The notes under the pieces were generated by a model that did no database searches, was not told where the DNA came from, and saw only the letters and a program-made list of their open reading frames with translations. From Mercurialis annua (Eukaryota; Streptophyta; Magnoliopsida; Malpighiales; Euphorbiaceae), in NCBI RefSeq assembly GCF_937616625.2, contig NC_065572.1, positions 45,489,653 through 45,553,652 of the forward strand: a stretch of DNA of 64,000 nt. Direction: 5' to 3'. Every line of letters begins with the position of its first letter. The first letter of the stretch is position 1. This document shows positions 1 through 13,030 of the stretch, piece after piece. A program made the position numbers and the translations under genes.

Positions 1-439
1 TACATTAGTATGTTGCGTCTCAATTCTCTTTAACGCGTGGTTCCGATTAACCATGGTTTGGTTAATTTTACGCGCAGTGTGCCTCAAAAGTGACGCTAGA
101 ATAGTATGTCGCGTCTCAAGTCTATTACGCAAAGTGTGCTTGAAAAATGACAATAGTATGTCGCGTCTCAAGTCTCTTTTACGTGTCGTTTCGATTACCA
201 TGCTTATCCCGCGTCCCAAGTATCTTTAACGCGTCGTTGCGATTACCTAAGCATGGTTAGGTTATATTACGCCAAGTGTGCGTGAAAATTGACGCTAGAT
301 TAGTATATCCTACCTCCAGTCTATCTAACGCGTCATTCCGATTTCCTAACCATGATTAGGTTATAGTACGCAAAGTTTGCTTGAAAACTGACGCTAGATT
401 AGTATATCGCATCTCAATTCTATTTAACGCGTTGTTCCG

Positions 440-1440
440 ATTAACTAAGCATGGTTAGGTTATATTACGCAAAGTGTGCGTGAAAAGTGAATTTAGATTA
501 GTATGTCGCATCTCAAGTCTCTCTAACGCGTCCTTCTGATTTCCTAAGCATGGTTAGGTTATATTACGCAAAGTGTCCGCGAAAAGTGACACTAGATTAG
601 TATGTCGCGTCTCAAGTCTCTCTAACGCGTCGTTCCGATATCCTAAGCATGATTATGTTGTATTACGCAATGCGTGCGTAAAAAGTGACGCTAGATTAAT
701 ATTGCGCGTCTCAAGTCTCTTTAACGCGTTGTTTCGATTACCATGCTTATGTCGCGTCACAAATCTCTCGAACACGTCGTTCCGATTACCTTAGCATGGT
801 TAGGTTATATTACACAAAGTGTGCGTTGAAAATGACAATAGATTAGTATGTCGCATTTCAAGTCTATTTAACGCATCGTTCGAATTACTTAAGCATGGTT
901 AGGTTATATTAGGCAGAGTGTACGTGAAAAATGACAATAGATTAGTATGTCGCGTCTTAAGTCTATCTAACGCGTTGTTCCGATTACCTTAGCATAGTTA
1001 GGTTATTCTACGCAAACTGTGCGTGAAAAGTGACGCTAGATTAGTATGTCGCATCTCAATTCTCTTTATCGCGTTGTTCCAATTATCTAAGCATGGTTAG
1101 GGTATATTACGCAAAGCGTGCGTGAAAAGTGACGTTAGATTAGTATGTCGCGTCCAAAGTCTATTTAACGCGTCGTTCCTATTACCTAAGAATGGTTAGG
1201 TTATATTACGCAGTGTACGTGAAAACTGACGCTAGATTAGCATGTCGCGTCTCAAGGCTCTTTAATGCGTCGTTCCGATTACCTAAGCATGGTTAGGTTA
1301 TAATACGCAAAGTTTGCGTGAAAAGTGACGCTAGATTAGTATGTCGCGTGTCAAGGCTTTTTAACGCGTCGTTCCGATTACCTAAGCTTGGTTAGGCTGT
1401 ATGCAAAGTGTGCGTAAAAATGATCAATTTATTAGTATGT
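440..1440 (+). repeat. Old relative of the second part of the 1,741-bp HOR unit
   Basis: Monomers here follow the same order as sub-monomers 10-20 of the homogeneous unit at 38,009-64,000. Shared marks include TCCGATATCCTAAGCAT, the TTAATATTGCGCGTCTC variant followed by a short monomer ending near CTCGAACACGTCG, a GTGTACGTGAAAAATGAC monomer, and the GGATCAATT/TGATCAATTT-type monomer at the right end. Divergence is clearly higher than between HOR units, so this is a paralogous block and not an array member. Confidence 0.75.
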
Positions 1441-2242
1441 CGCGTCTCAAGTCTCTTTATCGCATTTTTCCTATATTACATAAGCATGGTTAGGTTATAT
1501 TACGCAAAGTGTGCGTGAAAAGTGACGCTAGATTAGTATGTCCAGGCTCAAATCTCTTTAAAGCGTTGTTCTGATTACCTAAGCATGGTTAGGTTATATT
1601 ACGCAAAGTGTGTGTAAAAAGTGACGCTAGATTAGTATGTTTCGTCTCAAGTCTCTTTAATGCGTCGTTTCGCTTACCATACATATCCCGCGTCACAAGT
1701 CTCTTTAACGCGTCGTTCCGATTACCTAAGCACGGTTAGGTTATATTACGCAATGTGTGCGTGAAAAGTGACGTTAGTTTAGTACGTCGCGTCTCAAGAC
1801 TCTCTAACGCGTCGTACCGATTTCCTAAGCATGACTAGGTTATATTACGCAAAGTGTAAGTGAACAGTGACACTAGATTAGTATGACGCGTCTCAAGTCT
1901 CCATACGCGTCGTTCCCATTTCCTAAGAATGGTTATGCGTAAAAAGTGACGCTAGATTAATATTGCGCGTCTCAAGTCTCTTGAACGCGTCGTTTCGATT
2001 ATCATGCTTATGTCGCGTCACAAGTCTCTCTAACGCGTCGTTCCGATTCCCTAAGCATGGTTAGGTTATATTACGCAAAGTGTGCGTGAAAAGTGACGCT
2101 AGGTTAGTATGTCCAGTCTCAAGTCTCTTTAACGCGTCGTTCCGATTACCTAAGCATGGTTAGGTTATGTTACGCAAAGTGTGCTTAAAAAGTGACGCTA
2201 GATTAGTTTGTTTCGTCTGAAGTCTCTTTTACAAGTCGTTGC

Positions 2243-2386
2243 GAGTACCATACTTATCTCGCGTCACAAGTCTCTTTAACGCGTCGTTCCGATTACCATA
2301 CTTATCTCGGGTCGCAAGTCTCTTTAACGCGTCGTTCCGATTACCATACTTATCTCGCGTCACAAGTCTCTTTATGGCGTCGTTCC
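2243..2386 (+). repeat. Ladder of three 48-bp short monomers
   Basis: Three tandem copies of the short monomer (GAGTACC/GATTACC-ATACTTATCTCGCG...) occupy exactly 144 bp, a perfect 48-bp period. One copy has TCTCGGGTCGCAAG instead of TCTCGCGTCACAAG. The ladder is followed by long monomers related to those after the ladders at 24,522 and 30,417, so it marks the head of an older copy of the same composite block. Confidence 0.9.
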
Positions 2387-5100
2387 GATTACCTAAGCAT
2401 GGTTAGGTTATATTACGCAAAAGTGCGTGAAAAGTGACGTTAAATTAGTGAGTCTCTCTCAAGTCTCTCTAACACATCGTTCAATTTTCTAAGCATGGTT
2501 AGGTTATTTTACGCAAAGTGTGCGTGAAAAGTGACGCTAGATTAGTATGTCCAGTCTCTTTAACACGTCGTTCCGATTACCTATGCATGGTTAGGTTATA
2601 TTACGCAAAGTGAGCGTAAAAAGTGACGCTAGATTAGTTTGTTTCGTCTCAAGTCTCTTTAACTCGTAGTTTCGATTACTATACTTATCTCGCGTCACAA
2701 GTCTCTTTAACGCATCATTCTGATTACCTAAGCATGGTTAGGTTATATTACGCAAAGAGTGCGTGAATAGTGACGCTATATTAGTATGTCACGTCTCAAG
2801 TCTCTCTAACGCGTCGTTCCAATTTCCTAAGCATGGTTAGGTTATATTACGCAAAGCGTGCGTGAAAAGTGACACTAGATTAGTATGTCGCGTCTCAAGT
2901 CTCTCTAGCGCGTCGTTCCGAATTCCTAAGCTTAGTTATGTTATATTACGCAACGCGTGCGTAAAAAGTGACGCTATATTAATATTGCACGTCTCAAGTC
3001 TCTTTAACGCGTCGTTTCGATTACCATTCTTATGTCGCGTCACAAGTCTCTCGAACGTGTCGTTCTGATTACCTAAGCATGGTTAGGTTATACTACGCAA
3101 AGTGTGCGTAGGAAATGACAATTAGTATGTAGCGTCTCAAGACTATTTAACGCGTCGTTCCAATTACATAAGCATGGTTAGGTTATATTACGCATAGTAT
3201 GGTGCGTGAAAAGTGACGCTAGATTAGTATGACGCGTGTCAAGTCTCTTTGACACGTCGTTCTGATTTCCTAAGCATGGTTAGGTTATATTACGCAAAGT
3301 GTGCGTAAAAAAGTGACGGTAGATTAGTATATCGCGTCTCAAGTCTCTTTAACACGTTGTTCCAATTACCTAAGCATGGAAAGCTTATATTACGTAAAGT
3401 GTGCTGAAAAGTGACGGTAGATTAGTATATCGCTTCTCAAGTCTCTTTAATGTGTCGTTCTGATATGGTTAGGTTATGTTACGCAAGGTGTGCGTGAAAA
3501 GTGACGCTAGATTAGTATGTCGCATCTCAATACTCTTTAATGCGTCGTTCCGTTTACCTAATTATGGTTAGGTTATATTACGCCAATGTCTGTGTGAAAA
3601 GTAACGCTATATTAGTATCTTGCATCTCAAGTCTCTTTAACGCGTCGTATTGATTACCATGCTTATTACCCCGTCGTTCCGATTACCTAAGCATAGTTAG
3701 GTTATATTACGCAAAGTGTGCATGAAACGTTACGCTAGATTAATATTTCGCTACTCAAGTCTCTATGATGTGTCGTTCTGATTACCTAAGCATGGTTAGG
3801 TGATATTACGCAAAGCGTGCGTAATAAGTGACGCTAGATTAGTATGGCGCGTTTCAAGTCTCTTTAACGCGTCGTTTCGATTACTGTGCTTATGTCGCAT
3901 CACAAGTGTCTCAAACGCGTCGTTCTGATTACCTAAGCATGGTTAGATTATATATTACGCAAAGTGTGCGTGAAAAGTGACAATGTCTTAGTATGTAGCA
4001 TCTCAAGTCTTTTTAACTCGTCGTTCCGATTACCTAGGCAAGGTTAGGTTATTTTACGCAAAGTGTGCGTGAAAAGTGACGCTAGATTAGTATGACACGT
4101 CTCAAGTCTCTTTAATGCGTATTTCGATTACCTAAGCATGGTTAGTTTATATTACGTGAAGTGTGCGTGAAAACGGACGCTAGATTAGTATGTTGCGTCT
4201 CAAGTCTCTTTATCGCGTCTTTCCGATTATGTAAGCATGGTTAGGTTATATTACGCAAAGTGTGCGTGAAAAGTGATACTAGATTAATATGTCGCTACTC
4301 AAGTCTCTTTAATGCCTCGTTCCGATTTCCTAAGCATGGTTAGGTTATAGTAAGGAAAGTTTGCGTGAAAAGTGACGCTAGATTAGTATGTCGCCTCTGA
4401 AGTCTCTTTATTGTTCCGATTATCTAAGCATGGTTAGGTTATTTACGAAAAGTGTGCGTGAAAAATGACGCTACATTATTATGTCGCGTCTCAAGTCTCT
4501 TTCACGCATTGTACCAATTACCTAAGGATGGTTAGGTTACTTCACGAAAAGTGTGCGTCAAAAGTAACAAACATTAGTATGTCGCGTCTCAAGTCTATTT
4601 AACGCGTCGTTCCGATTACCTAAGCATGGTTAGGTTACATTACGCAATGTGTGCATGGAAAGTGACGCAAGATTAGTATGTCGCATCTCAATTCTCTTTA
4701 ACGCGTTGTACCGATTACCTAAGAATGGTTAGGTTTGTTTACAGAATGTGTACGTGAAAAGTGACGCTAGATTAGTATGTCGCGTCTTAAGTCTATTTAA
4801 CGCGTCGTTCTGATTATCAAAGCATGGTTAGGTTATATTACACGAAGTCTGCGTGAAAAGTTACGCTAGATTAGTATGTCGCGTCTCAATTCTCTTTAAC
4901 GCGTTGTTCCGATTACCTAAGCATGGTTAGGTTATATTATGCAAAGTGTGCGTGAAAAGTTACGCTAGATTAGTATGTCGCGTCTCAAGTCTCTTTATCG
5001 CCTCTTTCCGATTACCTAGGCATGGTTAGGTTATGTTACGCAAAGTGTGCGTGAAACGTGACGCTAGATTAGTATGTCGCGTCGCAAGTCTCTTTAACAC
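2387..5100 (+). repeat. Old copy of the composite block seen at 24.8-30.3 kb and 30.6-37.7 kb
   Basis: Monomer order and private variants match the later blocks. About 2,390-3,190 matches 24,762-25,580 and 30,561-31,280, including a TGTCCAGTCTC monomer and a TTAGTATGTAGCGTCTC monomer. About 3,200-5,100 matches 28,620-30,250 and 35,900-37,680, including the odd GCATGGAAAGCTTATATT and TTCACGAAAAGTGTGCG variants. This copy lacks the SINE and the HOR-like 26.8-28.4 kb segment, so the join near 3,190 reflects a different arrangement of the blocks. Confidence 0.7.
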
Positions 5101-8100
5101 GTCGTTTTAATTATCTAAGCATAGTTAGGTTATATTACGCAAAGTGTGTGTGAAAAGAGACGCTAGAATAGTATGTCGCGTCTTAAGTCTCTTTAACGCG
5201 TTGTTTCGATTACCTAAGCATGATGAGGTTATTTTACGCAAAGTGTGCGTGAAAAGTGACGCTAGATTAGTAGGTCGCGTCTCAATTCTCTTTTGCGTGT
5301 GGTTCCGATTACCTATGGTCAGGTTATTTTACGCAAAGTGTGCCTGAAAAGTGACGCTAGATTAGTATGTCGCGTCTTAAGTCACTTTAACTCGTCGTTC
5401 TGATTACCATGCTTATGTCGTGTCACAAGTCTCTTTAACGCGTCGTTCTGATTACGCATAGTTAGGTTACATTACGCAAAGTGTGCGTGAAATTAGACGC
5501 TAGATTAGTATGTCGCGTCTTAAGTCTCTTTAACACATTGTTACATCACACAAAGTGTGCGTGAAATTAGACGCTAGATTAGTATGTCGCATCTTAAGTC
5601 TCTTTAACACGTTGTTCCGATTACCTAAGCATGATTAGGTTTTTTTACGCAAAGTGTGCATGAAAAGTGACGCTAGATTAGTATGCCGCGTCTCATTCCT
5701 CTTTAGCGTGTGGTTCCGATTACCTAAGCATGGTCAGGTTATTTTACGCAAAGTTTGCCTGACAAGTGACGCTAGATTAGCATGTCGCGTCTCATGTAAC
5801 TGTAACTCGTCGTTTGGATTACCATGCTTATGTTGCGTCACAAGTCTCTCTGACGCGTAGTTTCGATTACCTAAGATGGTTAGGTCATATTACGCAAACT
5901 GTGCGTGAAAAATTACAATAGATTAAAATGTCTCGTCTCACGTCTATTTAACGCGTCGCTCCGATTACCTAATCATGGTTAGGTTATATTACGCAAAGGG
6001 TGCGTGAAACGTTACGCTAAATAAGTATGTCGCGTCTCAATTCTCTTTAACGCGTTGTTCTGATTACCTAAGCATGGTTAGGTTATATTACGCAAACTGT
6101 GCGTGGAAAGTAACAATAAATCAGTATGTCGCGTCACACTTCTATTTAACGCGTCGTTCCGATTACCTAAGCATGGTTAGGTTATATTATGCAAAGTGTG
6201 CGTGGAAAGTGACGTTAGATTTATATGTCGCATCTTAATTCTCTTCAACGCGTTGTACCGATTAGCTAAGCATGGTTAGTTTAGGTTACGCGGAGTGTCG
6301 TGAAAAGTGACGCTAGATTAGTATGTCACGTCTTAAGTCTCTTTAAAGCGTTGTTCCGATTACCTAAGCATGGTTAGGTTGTATTACGCAAAGTGTGTAT
6401 GAAAAGTGACATTAGATTAGTATGGCGCGTCTAAAGTCTCTTTCACGCGTGTTCCGATTACCTAAGAATTGTTAGGTTATATTACACAAAGTGTGCATGA
6501 AAAGTGACGCTAGATTAGTATGTAGTGTCTCAACTCTCTTTAATGCGTCGTTCCAATTACCTACGCATGGTTAGGTTATATTACGCAAAGTGTGCGTGAA
6601 AACTGACAATATGGTTAGGTTATATTACGCAAATTCTGCGTAAAAAGTGACGCTATGGCGCGTCTCAAGTCTCTTTAACGTGTCGTAATGATTACCATGC
6701 CTATGCCGCGTCTCAAGTCTCTAATGCACCGTTCTTATTACCTGAACATGGTTAGGTTATATTACGCAAAGTGTGCGTGAAAAGTGACGCTAGATTAGTA
6801 TGTCGCGTCTCAAGTCTCTTTAACGCGTCGTTCCGATTACCTAAGCATGGTTATATTACATTACGCCAAGTGCGCGTTAAAAATGTCGCTAGATTAGTAT
6901 GTCGCGTCACAAGTCTCTTTAACTCGTCGTTACGATTACCTAAGCATGGTTAGCTTATATTACGCAAAGTGTGCGTGAAAAGTGACGTTATATTAGTGTG
7001 GCGCGTCTCAAGTCTCTTTAACGCTTCGTTTCGATTGCCATGCTTATGTCATGTTACAAGTCTCTCTAACAAGTCGTTTCGATTACCAAAGCATGCTTAG
7101 GTTATATTAGGACATTGAGCGTGAAAATTAACAATAGATTAGTATGTCGCGTCTCAAGTCTCTTTAACGCATCGTTCCAATTACTTAAGCACGGTTAGGT
7201 TATTTTATGCAAAGTGTGCGTGAAAAGTGACACTAGATTAGTATGTCGCGTCTCAACTCTCTTTAATGCGTCAATCCGATTACCTAAGCATGGTTAGGTT
7301 ATATTACGCAATGTGTGCGTGAAAACTGCTACTAGGTTAGTATGTTGCGTCTCAAGTCTCTTTAACGCGTCGTTCCGATTACCTAAGCATAGTTAGGTTA
7401 TATTACGCAAAATGTGCATGAAAAGTGACGCTAGATTAGTATGTCGCGTGTCATGTCTCTTTAACTTGTTGTTCCGATTACTTGAGCATGGTTAGGTTAT
7501 ATTACGCAAAGTGTGCTTGAAAAGTGACGCTAGATCAGTATGTCGCTTCTCAAGTCTCTTTAATTCGTCGTTCCGATTACCTAAGCATGGTTAGGTTAAA
7601 TTACGCAAGTCTCTTTTTAAAGCGACGTTTTGATTACCATGCTTAAGTCGCGTCACAAGTCTCTCTTACGCGTCGTTCTGATTACCTAAGAAGGTTAGGT
7701 TATATTACGCAAAGTGTGCATGAAAAGTGACGCTAGATTAGTATATCGCGTCGCAAGTCTCAATAACGCGTCATTCCGATTACCTAAGCATGTTTACGTC
7801 ATATTACACAGTGTGCGCGAAAAGTGACGCTAGATTAATATTTCGCATCTCAAGTCTCTTTAACACCGTCGTTTCGATTACCATGCTTATGTCGCGTCAC
7901 AAGTCTCTCTAACGCGTCGTTCCGATAATAGATTAGTATGTCGCGTCTCGAGTCTCTTAAACGCGTCGTTCCGATTACCTAAGCATGGTTAGGTTGTATT
8001 ACGCAAAGAGTGCTTGAATAGTGACACTAGATTTGGATGTCGCGTCTCAAGTCTATTTAACGCGTTGTTTCCATTACCTAAGCAAAGTTAGGTTATTTTA

Positions 8101-8477
8101 TACAAAGTGTGCGTGAAAAGTGACACTAGATTAGTATGTCGTGTCATAAGTCTCTTTAACGCGTCGTTTCGATTACCTATGTATGGTTAGGTTATTTTAT
8201 GCAAAGTGTGCGTGAAAAGTGACGCTAGATTAGTATGTTGCGTCTCAAGTCTCTTTAACGCGTTGTTACGACTATCTAAGCATGGTTAGGTTATTTTACA
8301 CAAATTGTGCATGAAAAGTGACGCTAGATTACTATGTCGCGTCTCAAGTCTCTTTAACTCGTCGTTCTGATTACCTAAGCATGGTTAGGTTATAGTATGC
8401 AAAGTGTGCGTGAAAAGGATCAATAGATTTGTGTGTCGTGTCTCAAGTCTCTTTAACGCGTCGTTTCGATTACATAA
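5100..8477 (+). repeat. Diverged monomers with scattered truncations
   Basis: Ordinary long monomers with occasional short ones. Several copies lack the segment around CCTAAGCATGGTTAGG, for example the join at about 5,540 (two adjacent copies of a GTGAAATTAGACGC monomer) and the join at about 6,609 (GACAATATGGTTAGG). Nothing outside the satellite family is visible. Confidence 0.85.
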
Positions 8478-9079
8478 GCATGGTTGGGTTATATGACGCA
8501 AAGTGTGCGTGAAAAGTGACGCTAGATTAGCATGTCGCGTCTCAAGTCTCTTTAACGCATCGTTCCGATTACCTAAGCATGGTTTTGTTATATTGCGCAA
8601 AGAGTGCGTGAATAGTGACGCTAGATTAGTATGTCGTGTCTCAAGTCTCTTTAACGCGTTGTTCCAATTATTTAAGCATGGTTAGGTTATATTGCACAAA
8701 GTGTGATCGAAAAGTGAAAATAAATTAGTATGTCGCGTCTCAAGTCTCTTTAACGCGTCGTTCCGATTACCTAAGCATGGTTAGGTTATATTGCGCAAAG
8801 AGTGCATGAATAGTGACGCTAGATTAGTATGTCGTGTCTCAAGTTTCTTTAACTCGTTGTTCCGATTATTTAAGCATGGTTAGGTTATATTGCGCAAAGT
8901 GTGAGCGAAAAGTGAAAATAGATTAGTATGTCGAGTCTCAAGTCTCTTAAACGCGTCGTTCCGATTACCTAAGCATGGTTAGATTATATTACGCAAAGAG
9001 TGCGTGAATAGTGATACTGGATTTGTATGTCGCGTCTCAAGTCTCTTTAACGCGTTGTTACGATTACTTATGCATGGTT
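8478..9079 (+). repeat. Direct duplication, copy 1 (partner 11,202-11,803)
   Basis: About 600 bp matches 11,202-11,803 at a constant offset of 2,724 bp with few differences, while the DNA between is much more diverged. Shared private variants include GGTTGGGTTATATGACGC, GGTTTTGTTATATTGCGC, TGTGATCG and TGTGAGCG. Inside the block a two-monomer unit (about 198 bp) with alternating AGAGTGCGTGAATAGTG and TGTGATCGAAAAGTGAAAA marks is itself repeated. Confidence 0.9.
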
Positions 9080-9732
9080 AGGTTATTTTATGCAAAGTGT
9101 GCGTGAAAAGTGACGCTAGATTAGTATGTTGCGTCTCAAGTCTCTTTAACGCGTCGTTCCGATTACCTAAGCCTGGTTAGGTTATAAAAAGCAAAGAGTC
9201 GTGAATAGTGTGACGCTAGATTAGTGTGTCGCGTCTCAAGTCTCTTTAACGCGTGTTCCGATTACGTAAGCATGGTTAGGTTATATTACACAAAGTGTGC
9301 GTAAAAAGTGACACAAAATTAGTATTGCGCGTCTCAAGTCATTTTAATGTGTCGTTCCGATTACCAAAGCATGGTTAGGTTATATTATGCAAAGTGTTTG
9401 TAAAAAGTTACTCTAGATTAGTACGGCTCGTTTCAAGTCTCTTTAACGCGTCGTTTCGACTACTATTCTTATGTCGCTTAACAAGTGTCTCTAACGCGTT
9501 GTTATGATTACCTAAGCAAAGTGTGCGTGAAAAGTGACATAAATTAGTATGTCGTGCCTCAAGTCTCTTTAACACATCGTTCCGATTACCTAAGCATGGA
9601 TATGTTATATTACGCCAAGTGCGCGTTAAAAGTTTCTCTAAATTAGTATGTCGCATCACAAGTCTCTTTAACGCATTGTTACGGTTACATAAGCATGGTT
9701 AGGTTATATTACGCAAAGTATGCATAAAAATT

Positions 9733-10014
9733 GACGCTAGATTAGTATGTTGTGTCTCAAGTCTCTTTAACGCGTCGTTTCGATTACCATGCTTATGTTA
9801 CGTTACAAGTCTCTCTAACATGTCGTTCTGATTACCTAAGCATGGTTAGGTTATATTATGCAAAGTATGCAAGTGACGCTAGATTAGTATGTTGTGTCTC
9901 AAGTCTCTTTAACGCGTCGTTTCGATTACCATGCTTATGTTATGTTACAAGTCTCTCTAACATGTCGTTCTGATTACCTAAGCATGGTTAGGTTATATTA
10001 CGCAAAGTGTGCTT
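9733..10014 (+). repeat. Local tandem duplication of 141 bp
   Basis: A long monomer with TGTTGTGTCTC plus a short monomer with ATGTTACGTTACAAG or ATGTTATGTTACAAG is repeated twice, starting at GACGCTAG 9,733 and 9,874. The second copy begins with a truncated GTATGCAAGTGACGC. The near-identity against a diverged background suggests a recent local event. Confidence 0.85.
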
Positions 10015-11201
10015 GAAAAGTGACAATGGATTAGTGTGTCGCGTCTTAAGTCCCTTTAACGCGTCGTTACAATTATCTAAGCATGGTTAGGTTATTTTAC
10101 GCAAATTGTGCGTGAAAAGTGACACTAGATTAGTTTGTCGCGTCTCAAGTCACTTTAACGCGTCGTTCCGATTACCTAAGCATGGTTAGGTTATATTACG
10201 TAATGTGTGCGTGAAAATTGTCGCTAGGTTAGTGTGTCGCGTCTCAAGTCTATTTAACGCGTCGTTCCTATTACCTAAGCATGGTTAGATTATATTACGC
10301 AAAGTGTGGGTGAAAAGTGATGCTAGATTAGTATGTCGCATCTCAAGACTCTTAAACGCGTCGTTCTGATTACCTAACCATGGTTAGGTTATATTACGCA
10401 AAGAGTGCGTGAAAAATGACGTGAGATTTGTATATCGCGTCTCAACTCACTTTAATGCGTCGTTCCGATTACCCAAGAATGGTTAGGTTTACGCGAAGTG
10501 TGCGAGAAAAGTAACGCTAGATAAGTATTTCACGTCTCAAGTCTCTTTAACTCGTCGTTCCGATTACCTAAGCATTGTTAGGTCATATTACCCAAGGTGT
10601 ACATGAAAAGTGACGCTAGATTAGTATGTCGCGTCTCAAGGCTCTTTAATGCGTCGTTCCGATTACCTAAGCATGGTTCGGTTATATTATGCGAAGTTGG
10701 CGTGAAAAGTGACGCTAGATTAGTATTTCGCGTCTCAAGTCTCTTTAACGTGTCGTTTCGATTACCTAAGCATGGTTAGGTTATATTATGCAAAGTTTGC
10801 GTTAAAAGTGACGCTTAGTATGTCACGTCTCAAGTCTCTTTAACGCGTCGTTTCGATTACCAAAGCATGGTTAGGTTATAGTACGCAAAGTGTGCGTGAA
10901 AAGGATCAATATATTAGTATGTCGTGTCTCAAGTCTATTTCACGCGTGGTTCCAATTACCTAAGCATGGTTAGGTTTTATTATGCAAACTTTGTAAAAAA
11001 AGTGACGCTAGATTTGTATGTCCAGTCTCAAGTCTCTTTTACGCGTCGTTCTGATTACCTAAGCATGGTTAGGTTATATTACGCAAAGTGTGCGTAAAAA
11101 GTGACGCTATGTTTCTTCTCAAATCTCTTTAACGCGTCGATACTATTACCATGCTTATCTCGCGTCACAAGTCTCTTTAACGCGTCGTTTCTATTACCTA
11201 A
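10015..11201 (+). repeat. Diverged long monomers
   Basis: Twelve or so plus-oriented satellite monomers of variable quality with no internal duplication that I could establish and no unique sequence. Confidence 0.85.
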
Positions 11202-11803
11202 GCATGGTTGGGTTATATGACGCAAAGTGTGCGTGAAAAGTGACGCTAGATTAGTATGTCGCGTCTCAAGTCTCTTTAACGCATCGTTCCGATTACCTAA
11301 GCATGGTTTTGTTATATTGCGCAAAGAGTGCGTGAATAGTGACGCTAGATTAGTATGTCGTGTCTCAAGTCTCTTTAACGCGTTGTTCCAATTATTTAAG
11401 CATGGTTAGGTTATATTGCGCAAAGTGTGATCGGAAAGTGAAAATAGATTAGTATGTCGCGTCTCAAGTCTCTTTAACGCGTCGTTCCGATTACCTAAGC
11501 ATGGTTAGGTTATATTGCGCAAAGAGTGCGTGAATAGTGACGCTAGATTAGTATGTCGTGTCTCAAGTTTCTTTAACGCGTTGTTCCGATTATTTAAGCA
11601 TGGTTAGGTTATATTGCGCAAAGTGTGAGCGAAAAGTGAAAATAGATTAGTATGTCGAGTCTCAAGTCTCTTTAACGCGTCGTTCCGATTACCTAAGCAT
11701 GGTTAGGTTATATTACGCAAAGAGTGCGTGAATAGTGACACTAGATTAGTATGTCGCGTCTCAAGTCTCTTTAACGCGTTGTTACGATTACTTATGCATG
11801 GTT
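11202..11803 (+). repeat. Direct duplication, copy 2 (partner 8,478-9,079)
   Basis: Second copy of the roughly 600-bp block, offset 2,724 bp. It ends at a shared CGATTACTTATGCATGGTT variant, after which the two regions diverge. Confidence 0.9.
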
Positions 11804-13030
11804 GGGTTATATTACACAAAGTGTGCGTGAAAATGACGCTAGATTAGTATGTCGCGTCTCAAGACTCTATAACGCCTCGTTCCAATTTCCTAAGCAGGGT
11901 TAAGCTATATTACACAAAGTTTGCGTGAAAACTGACGCTAGATTAGTATGTCGCGTCTAAAGTCTCTCTAACGCGTCGTTCCGATTTCCTAAGCATGGTT
12001 AGGTTATATTACGTAAAGTGTGCGTAAAAAGTGACCCTAGATTAATATGGCGCATCTCAAGTCTCATTAACGCATCGTTTCGATTACCTTGCTTATATCA
12101 AGTCACAATTCTCTCTAACGCGTTTTTCCGATTACCTAAGCATGGTTAGGTTATATTACGCAAAGTGTGTGTGAAAAATGACAATAGATTAGTATGTCGT
12201 GTCTCAAGTCTATTTAACGCGTCGTTCCAACTATCTAAGCGTGGTTCGGTTATATTACGCAAAGTGTGCGTGAAAAGTGCTGCTAGATTAGTAGTATGTC
12301 GTGTCTCAAGCCTCTTGAACGCGTTGTTTCGATTAACTAAGCGTGGTTTGGTTATATTACGTATAGAGTGCGTGAAAAGTGACGCAAGAAGTATGTCGCG
12401 TCTCAGGTCTCTTATACGCGTTGTTCCGATTACCCAAGAATGGTTATGTTATATTACGCAAGGTGTGCGAGAAAAGTAACACAAGATTGTCTCATCTCAA
12501 GTCTCTTTGACTTAAACGTGACGCTAGATTACTATCCCGCATCTCATGGCTCTTTAATGCGTCGTTTCAATTACCTAAGCGTGGTTAGGTCATTTTATGC
12601 AAAGTTTGCGTGAAAAGTCCTAGATTAGTATGTCCCGTCTCAAGTCTCTTTAACGCGTCGTTTCGATTACCATGCTTATGTCGCGTCACAAGTCTCTCTA
12701 ACGCGTCTTTCTGATTACCTAAGCATGGTTTGGTGATAAGCATGGTTAGGTTATATTACGCAAAGTGTGCTTGAAAAGTGACTATTGATTATGATGTCGC
12801 GTATCAATTCTATTTGACGCACCATTCCAATTACCTAAGCATGGTTAGGTTATATTACGCAAAGCGTGCTCGAAAAGTGACGCTAGATTAGGATGTCGCG
12901 TCTCAAATCTGTTTAACGCGTCATTCCGATTACCTAAGCATGGTTAGGTTATATTACGCTGGTGTGCCGAATAAGTGACGCTAGATTAGTATGTCGAGTC
13001 TCAAGTCTTTTAACGCGTCGTTCAAATTAT
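11804..13030 (+). repeat. Diverged monomers with a dyad micro-duplication
   Basis: Plus-oriented monomers only. At about 12,717-12,748 the dyad region is partly duplicated (GCATGGTTTGGTGATAAGC leads directly into a second CATGGTTAGG). The 104-codon open frame at 12,165-12,479 crosses three monomers and has no independent coding support. Confidence 0.85.

Noticed and set aside
12165..12479. 104-codon open frame, the longest in the window, and some 60 similar frames
   Set aside because: All translate the satellite monomer (repeats of a CVKSDARLVCRVSSLFNASF-like string or its antisense). They begin and end at random mutations of one stop site. No domain, start context or codon constraint.
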